NCBI GenBank assembly: GCA_963819785.1
Contig: CAWFXW010000037.1
Location: 930,001 to 994,000 of the forward strand
Source: Palsa-504 sp963819785
Lineage (GTDB): Bacteria; Actinomycetota; Actinomycetes; Streptosporangiales; Streptosporangiaceae
DNA length: 64,000 bases
Direction: 5' to 3'
Positions 55,363 to 63,404 of this stretch are shown here, one piece after another (positions within the stretch are counted from its first letter, which is position 1; each line of letters opens with the position of its first letter). Both the position numbers and the translations under genes were made by a program. The notes under the pieces were generated by a model. It had not been told where the DNA came from. It did not search any database and was given only the letters and a program-made list of their open reading frames with translations.

Positions 55363-55423
55363 TGGAACGATCGTTTAAGAAGGGTCGTTTGCCAACCTAG
55401 CACACTTGGATCGATCGTTCCAA
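55363..55423. promoter_or_regulatory. Candidate TetR operators upstream of tetR copy 1
   Basis: Two related inverted repeats: TGGAACGATCGTTTAA (55363-55378) and TTGGATCGATCGTTCCAA (55406-55423). The second is a near-perfect palindrome with GATC at its centre. The same pair occurs at 59363 and 59406 in front of the paralogous tetR, in the same order and spacing, so they are probably auto-operators. Confidence 0.6.
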
Positions 55424-55441
55424 GTGATGTAAGATGAGGGC

Positions 55442-56107
55442 ATGCCACGCGGAAAGACCTTCGACCCCGACGAGAAAATCGACGAGGCGATCGACTTGTT
55501 CTGGCGGAACGGCTGCGACGCCGTCAGCATCCAGGACATCGTCGACGCCCTCGGCATCAACCGGGGCAGCCTCTACGCCACCTACGGGGACAAGGAGCAG
55601 CTGTGGCTGCTCGCGCTCGGCCGCTACTGCGACGTGCGCAAGGCGCGCCTGGCCGAGCTGAACGCGGACCAGGCCGGGCCGGTCCTGCCCCAGGTCCGCG
55701 CCCTCCTGGCCGAGCTCACTCAGCCCGCCGAGGGCCTCCCCCGCGGCTGCCTGGTCGTCAACGCCATCACCGAGCGCACCGCCGACACGGCCACCCGGGA
55801 GCTCGCCCTCCGGCAGCTTGGCAATGTGGAAGACACACTCACAACCGCCCTCGAGCGCGCCCGCGACACCGGCGAGATAGCAGCCAGCGCCTCCCCGCGC
55901 CAGCTCGCCCGCTTCCTGGTCGTCATGCTCCAGGGCCTGCACGTCTACAACAGGGCCGTCGCCGATCCCCGCACGGTACACGACGCCATCGAGGTCGCCA
56001 TGTCAGCGATCAGCGCGTCCGGCCAGCCAGATCCGCTGGATATGAGCGGCCACGGCAGCGACGTGAATCCTGCGGGCAACCTGAGGGGCTTCTCGGAATT
56101 CACCTGA
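55442..56107 (+). CDS. TetR-family regulator, copy 1
   Basis: 221 residues. The helix-turn-helix is IQDIVDALGINRGSLYATYG, then DKEQLWLLALGRYCDVRKAR, like the AcrR/TetR_C subfamily. Mid-protein: RGCLVVNAITERTADTATRE and RARDTGEIAASASPRQLARF. It is closely related to the regulator at 59443 (about three of four residues identical over the first 180, by eye). Its C-terminal tail is longer because that paralogue has a stop codon. The divergent DNA holds only remnants of a cupin-type gene, so its original target may be lost. Confidence 0.9.
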   Translation: MPRGKTFDPDEKIDEAIDLFWRNGCDAVSIQDIVDALGINRGSLYATYGDKEQLWLLALGRYCDVRKARLAELNADQAGPVLPQVRALLAELTQPAEGLPRGCLVVNAITERTADTATRELALRQLGNVEDTLTTALERARDTGEIAASASPRQLARFLVVMLQGLHVYNRAVADPRTVHDAIEVAMSAISASGQPDPLDMSGHGSDVNPAGNLRGFSEFT

Positions 56108-56129
56108 ACACCCAGTACGCCTTTCCTGC

Positions 56130-56382
56130 GCAGGTACCCGGCACCTTGTCGCCCGAACAGCGCCACGCCGTGGAGACCCTCGCCCTCTACACCGGCGATC
56201 TCGGCGGGCCAACCACCTTCGGGGCACCAAACCGGAGACCGTCGGATTCGCCCCGGCGGACTCTCCCCGCTGGCCAGGCAGCCTGGATCTACGACAAGTT
56301 CCAGTCCAAGACCGACAACCACGGGCACGCCGAGGACGCCCTCAGCATCGACGACATGCTCGACGCGATATCCCTCTGCTAA
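56130..56382 (+). pseudogene. Epoxide-hydrolase remnant
   Basis: LSPEQRHAVETLALYTGDLG, then after a shift AGQAAWIYDKFQSKTDNHGH and SIDDMLDAISLC, resembles the lid and C-terminal region of epoxide hydrolases (QxxAWIxEKFxxWTD). The middle is frameshifted and the nucleophile region is missing. It follows tetR copy 1 directly. Confidence 0.55.
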
Positions 56383-56461
56383 CCCTCCAGCGTCTCGAAG
56401 ATGGGCGCGGGTCAGCTGGGCGGTCCCGCCGGGCACCAACCAGCACAGGAAAGGACGAGCA

Positions 56462-57121
56462 ATGACTGCCTCTTTGACGAGCGAGAGGCCCGGAAAGCGA
56501 GATCGCCTGATAGTCGGCGCGCGCGAGACGATTCACCGCCAGGGAGTCGAAGCCACGACCCTCGCCGATATCGCGGAGGCCTCCGACGTGCCGCTCGGCA
56601 ACGTCTACTACTACTTCAAGTCCAAAGACGAACTCGTCGCCGCCGCGATCGACTCCTACGCCAGGGAAAGCCGCGAGCGCCTGTCGTGGCTCGAGCAGCA
56701 GCACCGCACCCCCAGGGCCCGGCTGAAGACGCTCGTCCGGCTGCTTGTGTCGCACCCCGATCAGGTGGTGCTCTACGGCTGCCCGCGAGGGAGCCTGTGC
56801 TCAGAACTCGACAAGCAAGACAACGACCTTGCCCGGGCCTGCCAAGAGCTCATGCACATGCCGGTCGCCTGGATCGAGCAGCAGTTCAAGGCGATGGGCA
56901 GGCGCGATGCCCGCGACCTGGCGTTCGCCCTGCTGGCGTCGTACGAGGGGATCGCGCTCCTCACGAACACGTTTCGTGATCCCGAACTGATGGTCCGCGA
57001 GGGGCGCCGCCTCGAGCGCTGGATCGACTCGCTCGCGACTCCAAGGCCGCGCCCGCCGGCTAGAGCAGCCGGAGGCGGGCCCGGCTTTGACCGCGAAGCG
57101 CCCGGCATCGTGCGGAGTTGA
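56462..57121 (+). CDS. TetR-family regulator
   Basis: 219 residues of a different TetR type from its neighbours. ARETIHRQGVEATTLADIAE, then ASDVPLGNVYYYFKSKDELV is the DNA-binding domain; the C-terminal domain includes YGCPRGSLCSELDKQDNDLA and AFALLASYEGIALLTNTFRD, typical of TetR_C_33/DhaS-like regulators. AGGAAAGGACGAGC precedes the ATG. It is convergent with an alpha/beta hydrolase, a plausible target. Confidence 0.88.
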   Translation: MTASLTSERPGKRDRLIVGARETIHRQGVEATTLADIAEASDVPLGNVYYYFKSKDELVAAAIDSYARESRERLSWLEQQHRTPRARLKTLVRLLVSHPDQVVLYGCPRGSLCSELDKQDNDLARACQELMHMPVAWIEQQFKAMGRRDARDLAFALLASYEGIALLTNTFRDPELMVREGRRLERWIDSLATPRPRPPARAAGGGPGFDREAPGIVRS

Positions 57122-57330
57122 CCGGTCTGTTGGAGATTTCTCTGGCGCGGGTGGCGGAGCGTGAGGACACTCTCGCGCCTGCTTCGGCCACCCACCGAAA
57201 GTCACCCACCATCACATTGGCGTGCGTCAACTTAGTTTTGAACGACCTCGCGGGCGGGGGCCCAGTACGAGAATCCCGGGGATAACCGTTTCCCGGGGCT
57301 CCCGTACTAACACGCCGGCTGAGGACCGGT

Positions 57331-58179
57331 TCAGCGGCCGAGGCTGTTGAGAATGCCAGCCAGCTCCGCAGGGCGGGAGGCGAACGGACTGTGACCCGTA
57401 TCGATCGGGATTCGCTGAAACCGATTTGTCGACGTCAGGGTGTCCGCGTCGTTCATCAGAATTTCCTGAACTGCGGGCGCGATGGCGTTGTCCCGCAGCG
57501 TCGCGACGTAGGTTCGCGGAATGGATCCCCACCGCTGCGGCGTCACGGAGACGGGCTCCGCCAGGAGGCTCAACGGCTGGTCAGGACAGATAAGCGCAAG
57601 GAAAGGTGCTGCTTCCTCGGGTGCGAGGTCGCTGTAGAACTTGCTGCGTAGCAGGTCACGGTACTGCGGATCAGTAGATCGGGGATTGATCCGCAGTGCG
57701 CCGACGGACGCCGGGTCACCTACCACGAGGCCGTCCATGGTGGGACTGCCGTACTCAGGAAGGGCGCCGACCTCGAAATTCGATCGCAGCCGCGACGGCA
57801 CGATCCCGGCCACGTACACCAGCTGGTCGACGAGGTCAGGCCTCTTCTCGGCGACTCGGCTGGCAACTGCGCCGGAGCTGCTGTGTGACACCAGAACGCT
57901 CGACCGGCCTTCACCGGAGGCCCGCAGGCTGGTCAGCGTTCCGATGGTCTCGTCGGCGGCCATCTCGAGCGTCGTCGCGCCTAGCGTTGCCGGCTGCTCA
58001 TGAAGGCCGGGCTGGCCGTCAGTGAAGTAGTCCATCGGAAAGCGGGCGCGCCAGCCGTGTCCAGGCAGGTCCGGAGTCACTACCCGATGCCCTTCGGTGA
58101 GCAGCAGCGGCACCAATGGTCCCCAGGAGGCACTGCAGTGCCAGCCACCATGTAGAAGCACTATGTCAAGAGCCTTCAT
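57331..58179 (-). CDS. Alpha/beta hydrolase
   Basis: 282 residues. The oxyanion strand is IVLLHGGWHCSASWGPLVPL, the nucleophile elbow VLVSHSSSGAVASRVAEKRP (a degenerate GxSxG with Ser-x-Ser-x-Ser), and the catalytic His is in IPIDTGHSPFASRPAELAGI. It belongs to the AB_hydrolase_6 type esterases/aromatic hydrolases. Both elbow glycines are altered, so activity is not assured. The start uses ATG at 58179. Confidence 0.82.
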   Translation of the reverse strand: MKALDIVLLHGGWHCSASWGPLVPLLLTEGHRVVTPDLPGHGWRARFPMDYFTDGQPGLHEQPATLGATTLEMAADETIGTLTSLRASGEGRSSVLVSHSSSGAVASRVAEKRPDLVDQLVYVAGIVPSRLRSNFEVGALPEYGSPTMDGLVVGDPASVGALRINPRSTDPQYRDLLRSKFYSDLAPEEAAPFLALICPDQPLSLLAEPVSVTPQRWGSIPRTYVATLRDNAIAPAVQEILMNDADTLTSTNRFQRIPIDTGHSPFASRPAELAGILNSLGR

Positions 58180-58621
58180 GTCGGTGCCTTCCCATCAATA
58201 GTCGTTGGACTGCCCCTAGAGTGTTGTTTGACTACAGGTCACTATGGAGTCTCGTCGAGACGCCGTGCGTGGGGGGAAGACCGGGCGTGGTCGCTCGCCG
58301 AGGTCGTTGCGTCTCTAACGCAGGTGAGGCCGTCTGACAGTTTGACGCCGGGAGCCGCTTCGAGGGGCTGCGCATTGTTGTGACGAGCGCGCGGTTCCGA
58401 CTCTCCCGTTCCCTTTGGCTCTCGCGAGCGTCCACGCCTGGTGCCATGCCGGCGTCCCACGCCCATACACCTACGCCGACGCCATGGAGGCACGGGTGCG
58501 ATTCCGGCGCCCTCGAGCCATACGTCAATCCGGCCTCGGGAAACAGGATCCGACCCATGGACTGCAGGCAGCGAACTCACGGGTTGTTTCTTGGCTCATC
58601 GCGTCGGCGACATTGGCCTGT
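58180..58621. other. Gap without a recognisable gene
   Basis: 442 bases between the divergent-pointing hydrolase and the SDR. Open frames exist on both strands but have no family features, ribosome sites or consistent codon bias. I see no repeats or hairpins of note. It may hold decayed sequence. Confidence 0.5.
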
Positions 58622-59335
58622 TCATGCCCCGCCGATGCTGCCGCCGCCGTCAACGCGCAGCGTCTGGCCGGTGATGTAGCCGGCCTCGTCTGACAGCAGG
58701 AACGCGATCGCGGCGGCGATCTCCTCCGGGCGGCCGATCCGGCCCACCCGCGACCCGGCGCGGTACCGGGCGGCGCTTTCCGAGCCTTCGGGGTTGTGCT
58801 GCCGGAACAGCTCGGTCTCCGTCGGCCCGGGAGCGACCGAGTTGACGGTGATCCCCGCCGGGCCGAGTTCGTTCGCCCAGGCCCGGGAGCAGAACTCCAG
58901 GGCGGCCTTCGCCGCCCCGTACGCCGTGCGGTCCACTAGGCCCACCGTCACCATGCTGGAGACGTTGACGACCCGGCCCCACCCGCGCGCCCGCATCGAC
59001 GGCAGTGCCGCCTGCGTGACCTGAACCGCGGCCCTGACGTTCAGGTCGTAGAGCTCGGCCAGGTCGTCGAGGTCCACCGCGCCGATCATCCCCGCGCGAC
59101 CTAGCCCGACGTTGTTGACGACGGCGTCGACCGCACCGCCGGAGAGCACCTTCTCCAGCGTGGCGTCCGTCGCCCGGCGGTCGGCCAGGTTCACCTCGTA
59201 GAACTCGCCGGGAAACTCTGCGGGTGCGGACCGTGCCATGCCGACCGGCGTATGGCCGAGGCCTGCCAGCCGCTCCGCCAGGGAGTACCCGATTCCCCTT
59301 GACGCGCCGGTGATCAGCATCCTTCTCGCCGTCAT
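58622..59335 (-). CDS. Short-chain dehydrogenase/reductase
   Basis: 237 residues. Cofactor site MLITGASRGIGYSLAERLAG; NNVGLGRAGMIGAVDLDDLA; catalytic RVVNVSSMVTVGLVDRTAYG, then AAKAALEFCSRAWANELGPA (YxxxK). It ends with GYITGQTLRVDGGGSIGGA. I chose ATG 59335 with GAAGGACGAGGG upstream. It is divergent from tetR copy 2, whose operators lie between them, so it is the likely regulated target. Confidence 0.92.
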   Translation of the reverse strand: MTARRMLITGASRGIGYSLAERLAGLGHTPVGMARSAPAEFPGEFYEVNLADRRATDATLEKVLSGGAVDAVVNNVGLGRAGMIGAVDLDDLAELYDLNVRAAVQVTQAALPSMRARGWGRVVNVSSMVTVGLVDRTAYGAAKAALEFCSRAWANELGPAGITVNSVAPGPTETELFRQHNPEGSESAARYRAGSRVGRIGRPEEIAAAIAFLLSDEAGYITGQTLRVDGGGSIGGA

Positions 59336-59362
59336 CCCTCGTCCTTCCTGCCGCCAATTATC

Positions 59363-59423
59363 TGGAACGATCGTTTTAATTGACTCGACCACGAACCTAG
59401 CACACTTGGATCGATCGTTCCAA
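59363..59423. promoter_or_regulatory. Candidate TetR operators between the SDR and tetR copy 2
   Basis: TGGAACGATCGTTTTA (59363-59378) and TTGGATCGATCGTTCCAA (59406-59423), the same pair as before tetR copy 1. They sit in the divergent promoter region and probably control both genes. Confidence 0.6.
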
Positions 59424-59442
59424 CTGGAGGTAGGGTGGGTTC

Positions 59443-59994
59443 ATGCCACGCGGAAAGACCTTTGACCCCGACGGGAAGATCGACGAGGCGGTCGACCTGT
59501 TCTGGCGGCGCGGCTGCGACGCCGTCAGTATCCAGGACATCGTCGATGCCCTCGGCCTCAACCGGGGCAGCCTCTACACCACTTACGGAGACAAGGAGCA
59601 GCTGTGGCTGCGCGCGCTCGGCCGCTACTGCGAACTGCGCAACGCCCGCCTGGCCGAGCTGACCGCCGAGCCCGCCGCGCCGGTCCTGCCCCGCATCCGC
59701 GCCCTCATGATCAGCCTCACCCAGCCCGCCGACGGGCTCCCCCGCGGCTGCCTGATCGTCAACGCCATCACTGAGCGCACCGCCGATTCGGCTACCCGCG
59801 ATCTCGCCCTACGGCAGATCGGCCACGTCGAGGAGACGTTGCGGCAGGCACTTGAGGGCGCCCGCGACGCCGGCGAGATCTCAGCCACGGCGTCGCCCGG
59901 GCAACTGGCGCGCTTCCTGGTCGTCATGCTCCAGGGCCTGCACGTCTACGACAAGGCCGTCGCAGACCCCCGCGCGGTACACGATGCCATTTAG
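59443..59994 (+). CDS. TetR-family regulator, copy 2 (shortened by a nonsense codon)
   Basis: 183 residues. The helix-turn-helix IQDIVDALGLNRGSLYTTYG matches copy 1. The protein ends DPRAVHDAI, then TAG; in copy 1 the corresponding codon is GAG (Glu) and the protein goes on for 38 residues. Downstream codons (VAMSAIRLPG) still resemble copy 1, so a nonsense change is likely. The core ligand domain is mostly intact, so it may still work. Confidence 0.88.
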   Translation: MPRGKTFDPDGKIDEAVDLFWRRGCDAVSIQDIVDALGLNRGSLYTTYGDKEQLWLRALGRYCELRNARLAELTAEPAAPVLPRIRALMISLTQPADGLPRGCLIVNAITERTADSATRDLALRQIGHVEETLRQALEGARDAGEISATASPGQLARFLVVMLQGLHVYDKAVADPRAVHDAI

Positions 59995-60294
59995 GTCGCC
60001 ATGTCAGCCATCCGCCTGCCCGGAGCCATGGCGCAGCCGGATCAGGCGTAAGCGGCAGCAGGATCGCTAACGCCCGGACCAAAACGAGGGCCAGCTAATA
60101 CACGAGGCCGGGCCACGTCAGGCGAGGCCAATCAGCTGCTTGATCTCACTGACTGCGGAGGCCTGGCCGGTGAACAGCGTTGTGCCCATGTCTCGTCAAC
60201 GGCGGGACCTGCGATGGTGCAGGACGAGATCTCGCCGGGCTATACGTCCGCAGGGAGTTGCGCTGCGTGAAGTATCGCCGCCGCAGGAGCGGTT
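59995..60294. other. Gap with decayed sequence
   Basis: The first 50 bases continue the former tail of tetR copy 2. Then a 23-codon leftward frame (MGTTLFTGQASAVSEIKQLI, 60192-60121) and others carry no family signature. Nothing else is supported. Confidence 0.45.
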
Positions 60295-60326
60295 GGGAGT
60301 TGCCCCCCGATCAGGGGGCAACTCCC
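60295..60326. terminator. Strong hairpin overlapping the DUF1330 stop codon
   Basis: GGGAGTTGCCCCC (60295-60307), a 6-base loop and GGGGGCAACTCCC (60314-60326) form a perfect 13-bp stem. The leftward gene's stop codon (60311) lies in its loop region, so the end of the coding sequence is inside the terminator. Confidence 0.75.
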
Positions 60327-60667
60327 GTCCGCCCGTTATGCCGCATGCTTATCTGGGGTTGTCTCCGGCCCGTCTGTAATGAGAGGCCGTCGAGCAAGCT
60401 GAAACGGGCATCCATCGCGACACTTCGGACATCGATCAGCTGCTGATATTCAGGCGAGTTGTACCACCTGAGGGCCGTCTCACGGTCGGTAAACCGCACG
60501 AGTGCTCCTGACGTGAGCGAGCCATCGCCGTGCAGGACTTCCCAGTTACCGGCGGCGATTACCTCACCTCCATGCTCTTTGGCTGTCTGCCCAGCAATGG
60601 GGGCGTATTTATCACGGTACATTTCCGGGTCCTTGACCGTGAATTCGACAACTACGTATGCGCTCAT
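60311..60667 (-). CDS. DUF1330 family protein
   Basis: 118 residues. YVVVEFTVKDPEMYRDKYAP, then AGQTAKEHGGEVIAAGNWEV and ETALRWYNSPEYQQLIDVRS is the DUF1330 dimeric alpha-beta barrel. The normal domain ends near residue 95. The extra tail (RRQPQISMRHNGRTGVAP) runs into the terminator hairpin and is probably a readthrough extension. GAGGAG precedes the ATG. Function unknown, possibly a stress-linked redox protein. Confidence 0.88.
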   Translation of the reverse strand: MSAYVVVEFTVKDPEMYRDKYAPIAGQTAKEHGGEVIAAGNWEVLHGDGSLTSGALVRFTDRETALRWYNSPEYQQLIDVRSVAMDARFSLLDGLSLQTGRRQPQISMRHNGRTGVAP

Positions 60668-60702
60668 GTGGATACTCCTCAGTTGTTGGTCATGAGTGGT
60701 GC

Positions 60703-60824
60703 CCTAGTGTCGCGTGATGCTGGCCGCGTTATCTGATCTCACTTCTCGCACAGGCGCATGACCTGCGAGAACGGGAGCCTCTGGCTCGATCGCCCGTCAA
60801 GCATCCACGATCACGCGACACTAG
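60703..60824. mobile_element. MITE-like element with 15-bp inverted repeats
   Basis: CTAGTGTCGCGTGAT (60703-60717) and its exact complement ATCACGCGACACTAG (60810-60824) bound a 122-bp non-coding segment. The ends begin with CTAG, as for IS630/Tc1-like elements that use a TA/CTAG target. An inner hairpin (TTCTCGCA/TGCGAGAA) is present. No coding frame. It lies between DUF1330 and the SDR. Confidence 0.7.
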
Positions 60825-60857
60825 ATCTTCGCTGTTAAGCGGCGCCGACGACGGGAG

Positions 60858-61607
60858 TTACGTCGCGACCCGGCCGCCGTCGACCGCGAGGGTGACGCCG
60901 TGCACGAAGCTGGCATCATCACTGGCCAGGAAGACGATCGCCGCAGCCAGTTCCTCAGGCTCAGCTACGCGACCTGCTGGTGCCAGTGCTGCGAGCTGAT
61001 TCACCATCTCGGCGGGGACGCCTTCCATCAGCGGGGTGCGCGTCGGGCCGGGGGCAACGGCGTTGACCCGAACACCACGCGGGCCGTATTCGGCGGCCCA
61101 GGCCTTCGTCAGCAGTTCGAGAGCCGCGCGGCTGGCGCCGTACATGGCCATGCCGGCCTGCCCGAAGCTCGCGACCATCGTGGAGACGTTGACGACCGAG
61201 CCCCATCCGCGTTCGGCCATGGCCGGCGCCAGGGACGCGACGAGGAAGAACGGAACCTTGACGTTCAGCGCGAAGGTCTCGTCGAACTGTGCTTCGGTGG
61301 CTGCGTTGCTTGGCCCGAGCACGGCGACGCCAGCGTTGTTGATGAGGATGTCGACGTGACCGTCCCCTGCCTCGGTGGCCCACTCGACTAGCTCCCGGGC
61401 CGATTCGAGGTCGCCCAGCGTGGTGAGCCGGAACGTCGCGCTGCCTCCGCTGCCTTCGATCTCGGCGACCACGTCTTTGGCTCGTTGCTCGTTGCGTCCC
61501 ACTACCAGTACGTGAGCGCCGCGGGCGGCCAAGCCGATGGCCGTAGCCCTGCCGATCCCGCTCGTCGACCCGGTAACAAGTGCGGTCCGGTCTTTTAGAT
61601 CAGTCAT
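60858..61607 (-). CDS. Short-chain dehydrogenase/reductase
   Basis: 249 residues. Cofactor site ALVTGSTSGIGRATAIGLAA, NNAGVAVLGPSNAATEAQFD, then GSVVNVSTMVASFGQAGMAM and catalytic YGASRAALELLTKAWAAEYG (YxxxR in place of YxxxK). The Lys-to-Arg change at the catalytic site is unusual. It is divergent from the broken TetR gene at 61704, which was probably its regulator. Confidence 0.9.
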   Translation of the reverse strand: MTDLKDRTALVTGSTSGIGRATAIGLAARGAHVLVVGRNEQRAKDVVAEIEGSGGSATFRLTTLGDLESARELVEWATEAGDGHVDILINNAGVAVLGPSNAATEAQFDETFALNVKVPFFLVASLAPAMAERGWGSVVNVSTMVASFGQAGMAMYGASRAALELLTKAWAAEYGPRGVRVNAVAPGPTRTPLMEGVPAEMVNQLAALAPAGRVAEPEELAAAIVFLASDDASFVHGVTLAVDGGRVAT

Positions 61608-61703
61608 TCGCTGTTTGGCCTCTTTCGTAAAACTGGGTTACTTGACTCAATATCGCACGTTCAGACTGGGTTGTCAACCTCAAAATCCTGCTAACATTGG
61701 TGC

Positions 61704-62035
61704 ATGGTCAACGAGACGAGTGACCGGCCGAAGCTCACCGCCAAGGGAGCGCGCACCCGGGCACAACGCGCACCCGGGCACAAATTGTGGAGGGAGCCGC
61801 CGCCCTGATCCATGAACGCGGGGTCGGGCGACCACCTTGGAAGACGTCAAGGTGGCGGCGGAAGTCAGCGGCTCGCAGATGTACCACTACTTCCCCGACA
61901 AGAACGAACTCGTGCAGGCGGTCATCGACTACCAAGCCGACACCATCGTCAAGCACAATCGGCAGACCCTCGGCAGCCCGAAGGGAGTCGAAGCCTGGCG
62001 GAAGATGGCCGCCTCGGCCGGGTCTACACCAGCCG
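61704..62035 (+). pseudogene. TetR-family regulator broken by a 17-bp duplication and an indel
   Basis: It begins MVNETSDRPKLTAKGARTRA. A tandem copy of CGCGCACCCGGGCACAA (61750-61766 and 61767-61783) then throws the frame. After removing it, QIVEGAAALIHERGVG follows, and another one-base loss near 61826 precedes TLEDVKVAAEVSGSQMYHYF and PDKNELVQAVIDYQADTIVK, the helix-turn-helix. The gene then ends abruptly at the next fragment. Clearly non-functional. Confidence 0.85.
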
Positions 62036-62315
62036 ATGAGCACGGACACGAAGATGTTCCGCGGCTGGCCTGCCGAGGCCCTGGAGTTCTGCGAAGGTCT
62101 CGAAGCCGACAACTCCAAGGCCTACTGGACCGCCCGTAAGGACGTATACGAGACGGTCGTGCTCTCTGCGATGAAGGCGATCCCTGCCGAATTGGCCCCC
62201 GAGTTCGGAGACGGCAAGGTATTCCGTCCCAATCGGGACGTCCGCTTCGGTACCGACAAGTCCCCGTACAAGACGCACATCGGATCCGTCATCGGTGCCA
62301 GCTATCGGGACGGCA
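62036..62315 (+). pseudogene. N-terminal fragment of a DUF2461 gene
   Basis: About 90 codons: STDTKMFRGWPAEALEFCEG, LEADNSKAYWTARKDVYETV, GDGKVFRPNRDVRFGTDKSP and YKTHIGSVIGASYRDG. This is the first part of DUF2461 proteins (about 210 residues). It is then cut at about 62315-62325, where the DUF427 gene's 3' end joins. Confidence 0.7.
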
Positions 62316-63075
62316 GGTTGACAGGCCGGTCAAGGAGACGACCGTCGAGGAAGGTGTCGACTTTCTCGTTGTAGAACGCGATCAGCCCGGCGATCGGCAG
62401 CAGTTGGCGGGTCGGGAAGTCGTAGGTCCAGGCGATGTCGGAGTAGCTCGTGTCACCGAGGTGCGCGGTCCAGTAGCCGCTGGTGGTGCCCTTATAGGGA
62501 CAGGCGGTCAACGTGTTGGTCGGGGCGAGGTGGGTGAAGTCGACTTCAGTGCGGTTGAGGTAGTAGCGGGTCGGCAGCCCGGTCTCGAACACCATCACCG
62601 GCGAGCTCGATTCGGCCAGCACGACGCCTTCGAGCTCGATGCGGACGCTGCGGGTGGACCGCAGCGCGTCGACGCGGGTGTAGGGGTCGCGGGCGTGGAC
62701 GAAGACCTGCTCGTCCTCCTCGAACCAAGCGTCCAGGGAATCCCACTCGAACCGCGCCCGTCCGGCCAATCCCTCGACCGTGGCGTCGTTGCCGTAGATC
62801 CGCAGCGCGGCCGGCCGGACAATCTCGCCGACTTGTAGGGCGTAGCGGCGGGCGGTGCCGCGGCTGAGCTTCTGCTCGTGCTGCTCGTCGACCAGCACCG
62901 CGGGGTCGATGTCGGCTAGCGGGATGTAGTACTGCGGGTAGTGCGACCACTCCCATACATACAGCGCCGACATCGTGTCGAGAACGGTCTGCCCAGCCAG
63001 TGTCGCCCTGATCCGGCGAGGGACCGGCGCGGTGTGGTTTACCGGCGGCAGCGCCGGCGGATAGTCGCCGGTCAC
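62302..63075 (-). CDS. DUF427 domain protein
   Basis: 257 residues with two DUF427-type units: DTMSALYVWEWSHYPQYYIP in the first, and SSPVMVFETGLPTRYYLNRT then TACPYKGTTSGYWTAHLGDT in the second. The GTG at 63075 overlaps the upstream zinc-finger-type gene by GTGA. The last codons (NLPSR) come from the DUF2461 fragment, so the native end is replaced. Function unknown. Confidence 0.88.
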   Translation of the reverse strand: MTGDYPPALPPVNHTAPVPRRIRATLAGQTVLDTMSALYVWEWSHYPQYYIPLADIDPAVLVDEQHEQKLSRGTARRYALQVGEIVRPAALRIYGNDATVEGLAGRARFEWDSLDAWFEEDEQVFVHARDPYTRVDALRSTRSVRIELEGVVLAESSSPVMVFETGLPTRYYLNRTEVDFTHLAPTNTLTACPYKGTTSGYWTAHLGDTSYSDIAWTYDFPTRQLLPIAGLIAFYNEKVDTFLDGRLLDRPVNLPSR

Positions 63076-63296
63076 GGGGTGGCTCCGGCCGCGGCGAGCA
63101 GACCCTGAAAGTCTTCGTCGCACGGTCCGCACGCAGCCAGGTGCGCGGCGACGCCGGGATAGCGGTAAGACGCCAAGCCGGGGGCGTCCTCGAGGACCAT
63201 CTCGACGTAGACGTGCAGGATCTCCAGTGCCTGCTCGCAGCCGACATCGCGGGGATCGGCGGCCAGGAACCGATCCAGCCCGGGCCAGTCGCTCAT
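63072..63296 (-). CDS. Small zinc-finger-like protein
   Basis: 74 residues. The anti-sigma-like motif YPGVAAHLAACGPCDEDFQG (HxxxCxxC) sits near residue 60, with CEQALEILHVYVEMVLEDAP before it. It may be a ZAS-type zinc domain, but no sigma factor is adjacent. Start chosen at MSDWPGLDRFLAADPRDVG (63296). It is coupled to DUF427 by a GTGA overlap. Confidence 0.75.
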   Translation of the reverse strand: MSDWPGLDRFLAADPRDVGCEQALEILHVYVEMVLEDAPGLASYRYPGVAAHLAACGPCDEDFQGLLAAAGATP

Positions 63297-63404
63297 GATC
63301 GCCTCGCGTGACCGTCTGTGCCAACCCCAGTTGGCTCTAGTGACGGCAATCACTTGTCCTGCATATCTAACTCCAAGTGTTAGGAGTGATGGCGGGGATG
63401 GCAC

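Noticed and set aside
55023..55448. A 141-residue leftward frame
   Set aside because: It overlaps the tetR operator region and the remnant frames, and its composition is that of non-coding GC-rich DNA.
58232..58580. Small ORFs between the hydrolase and the SDR
   Set aside because: No start signals, no conserved motifs, and both strands equally open.
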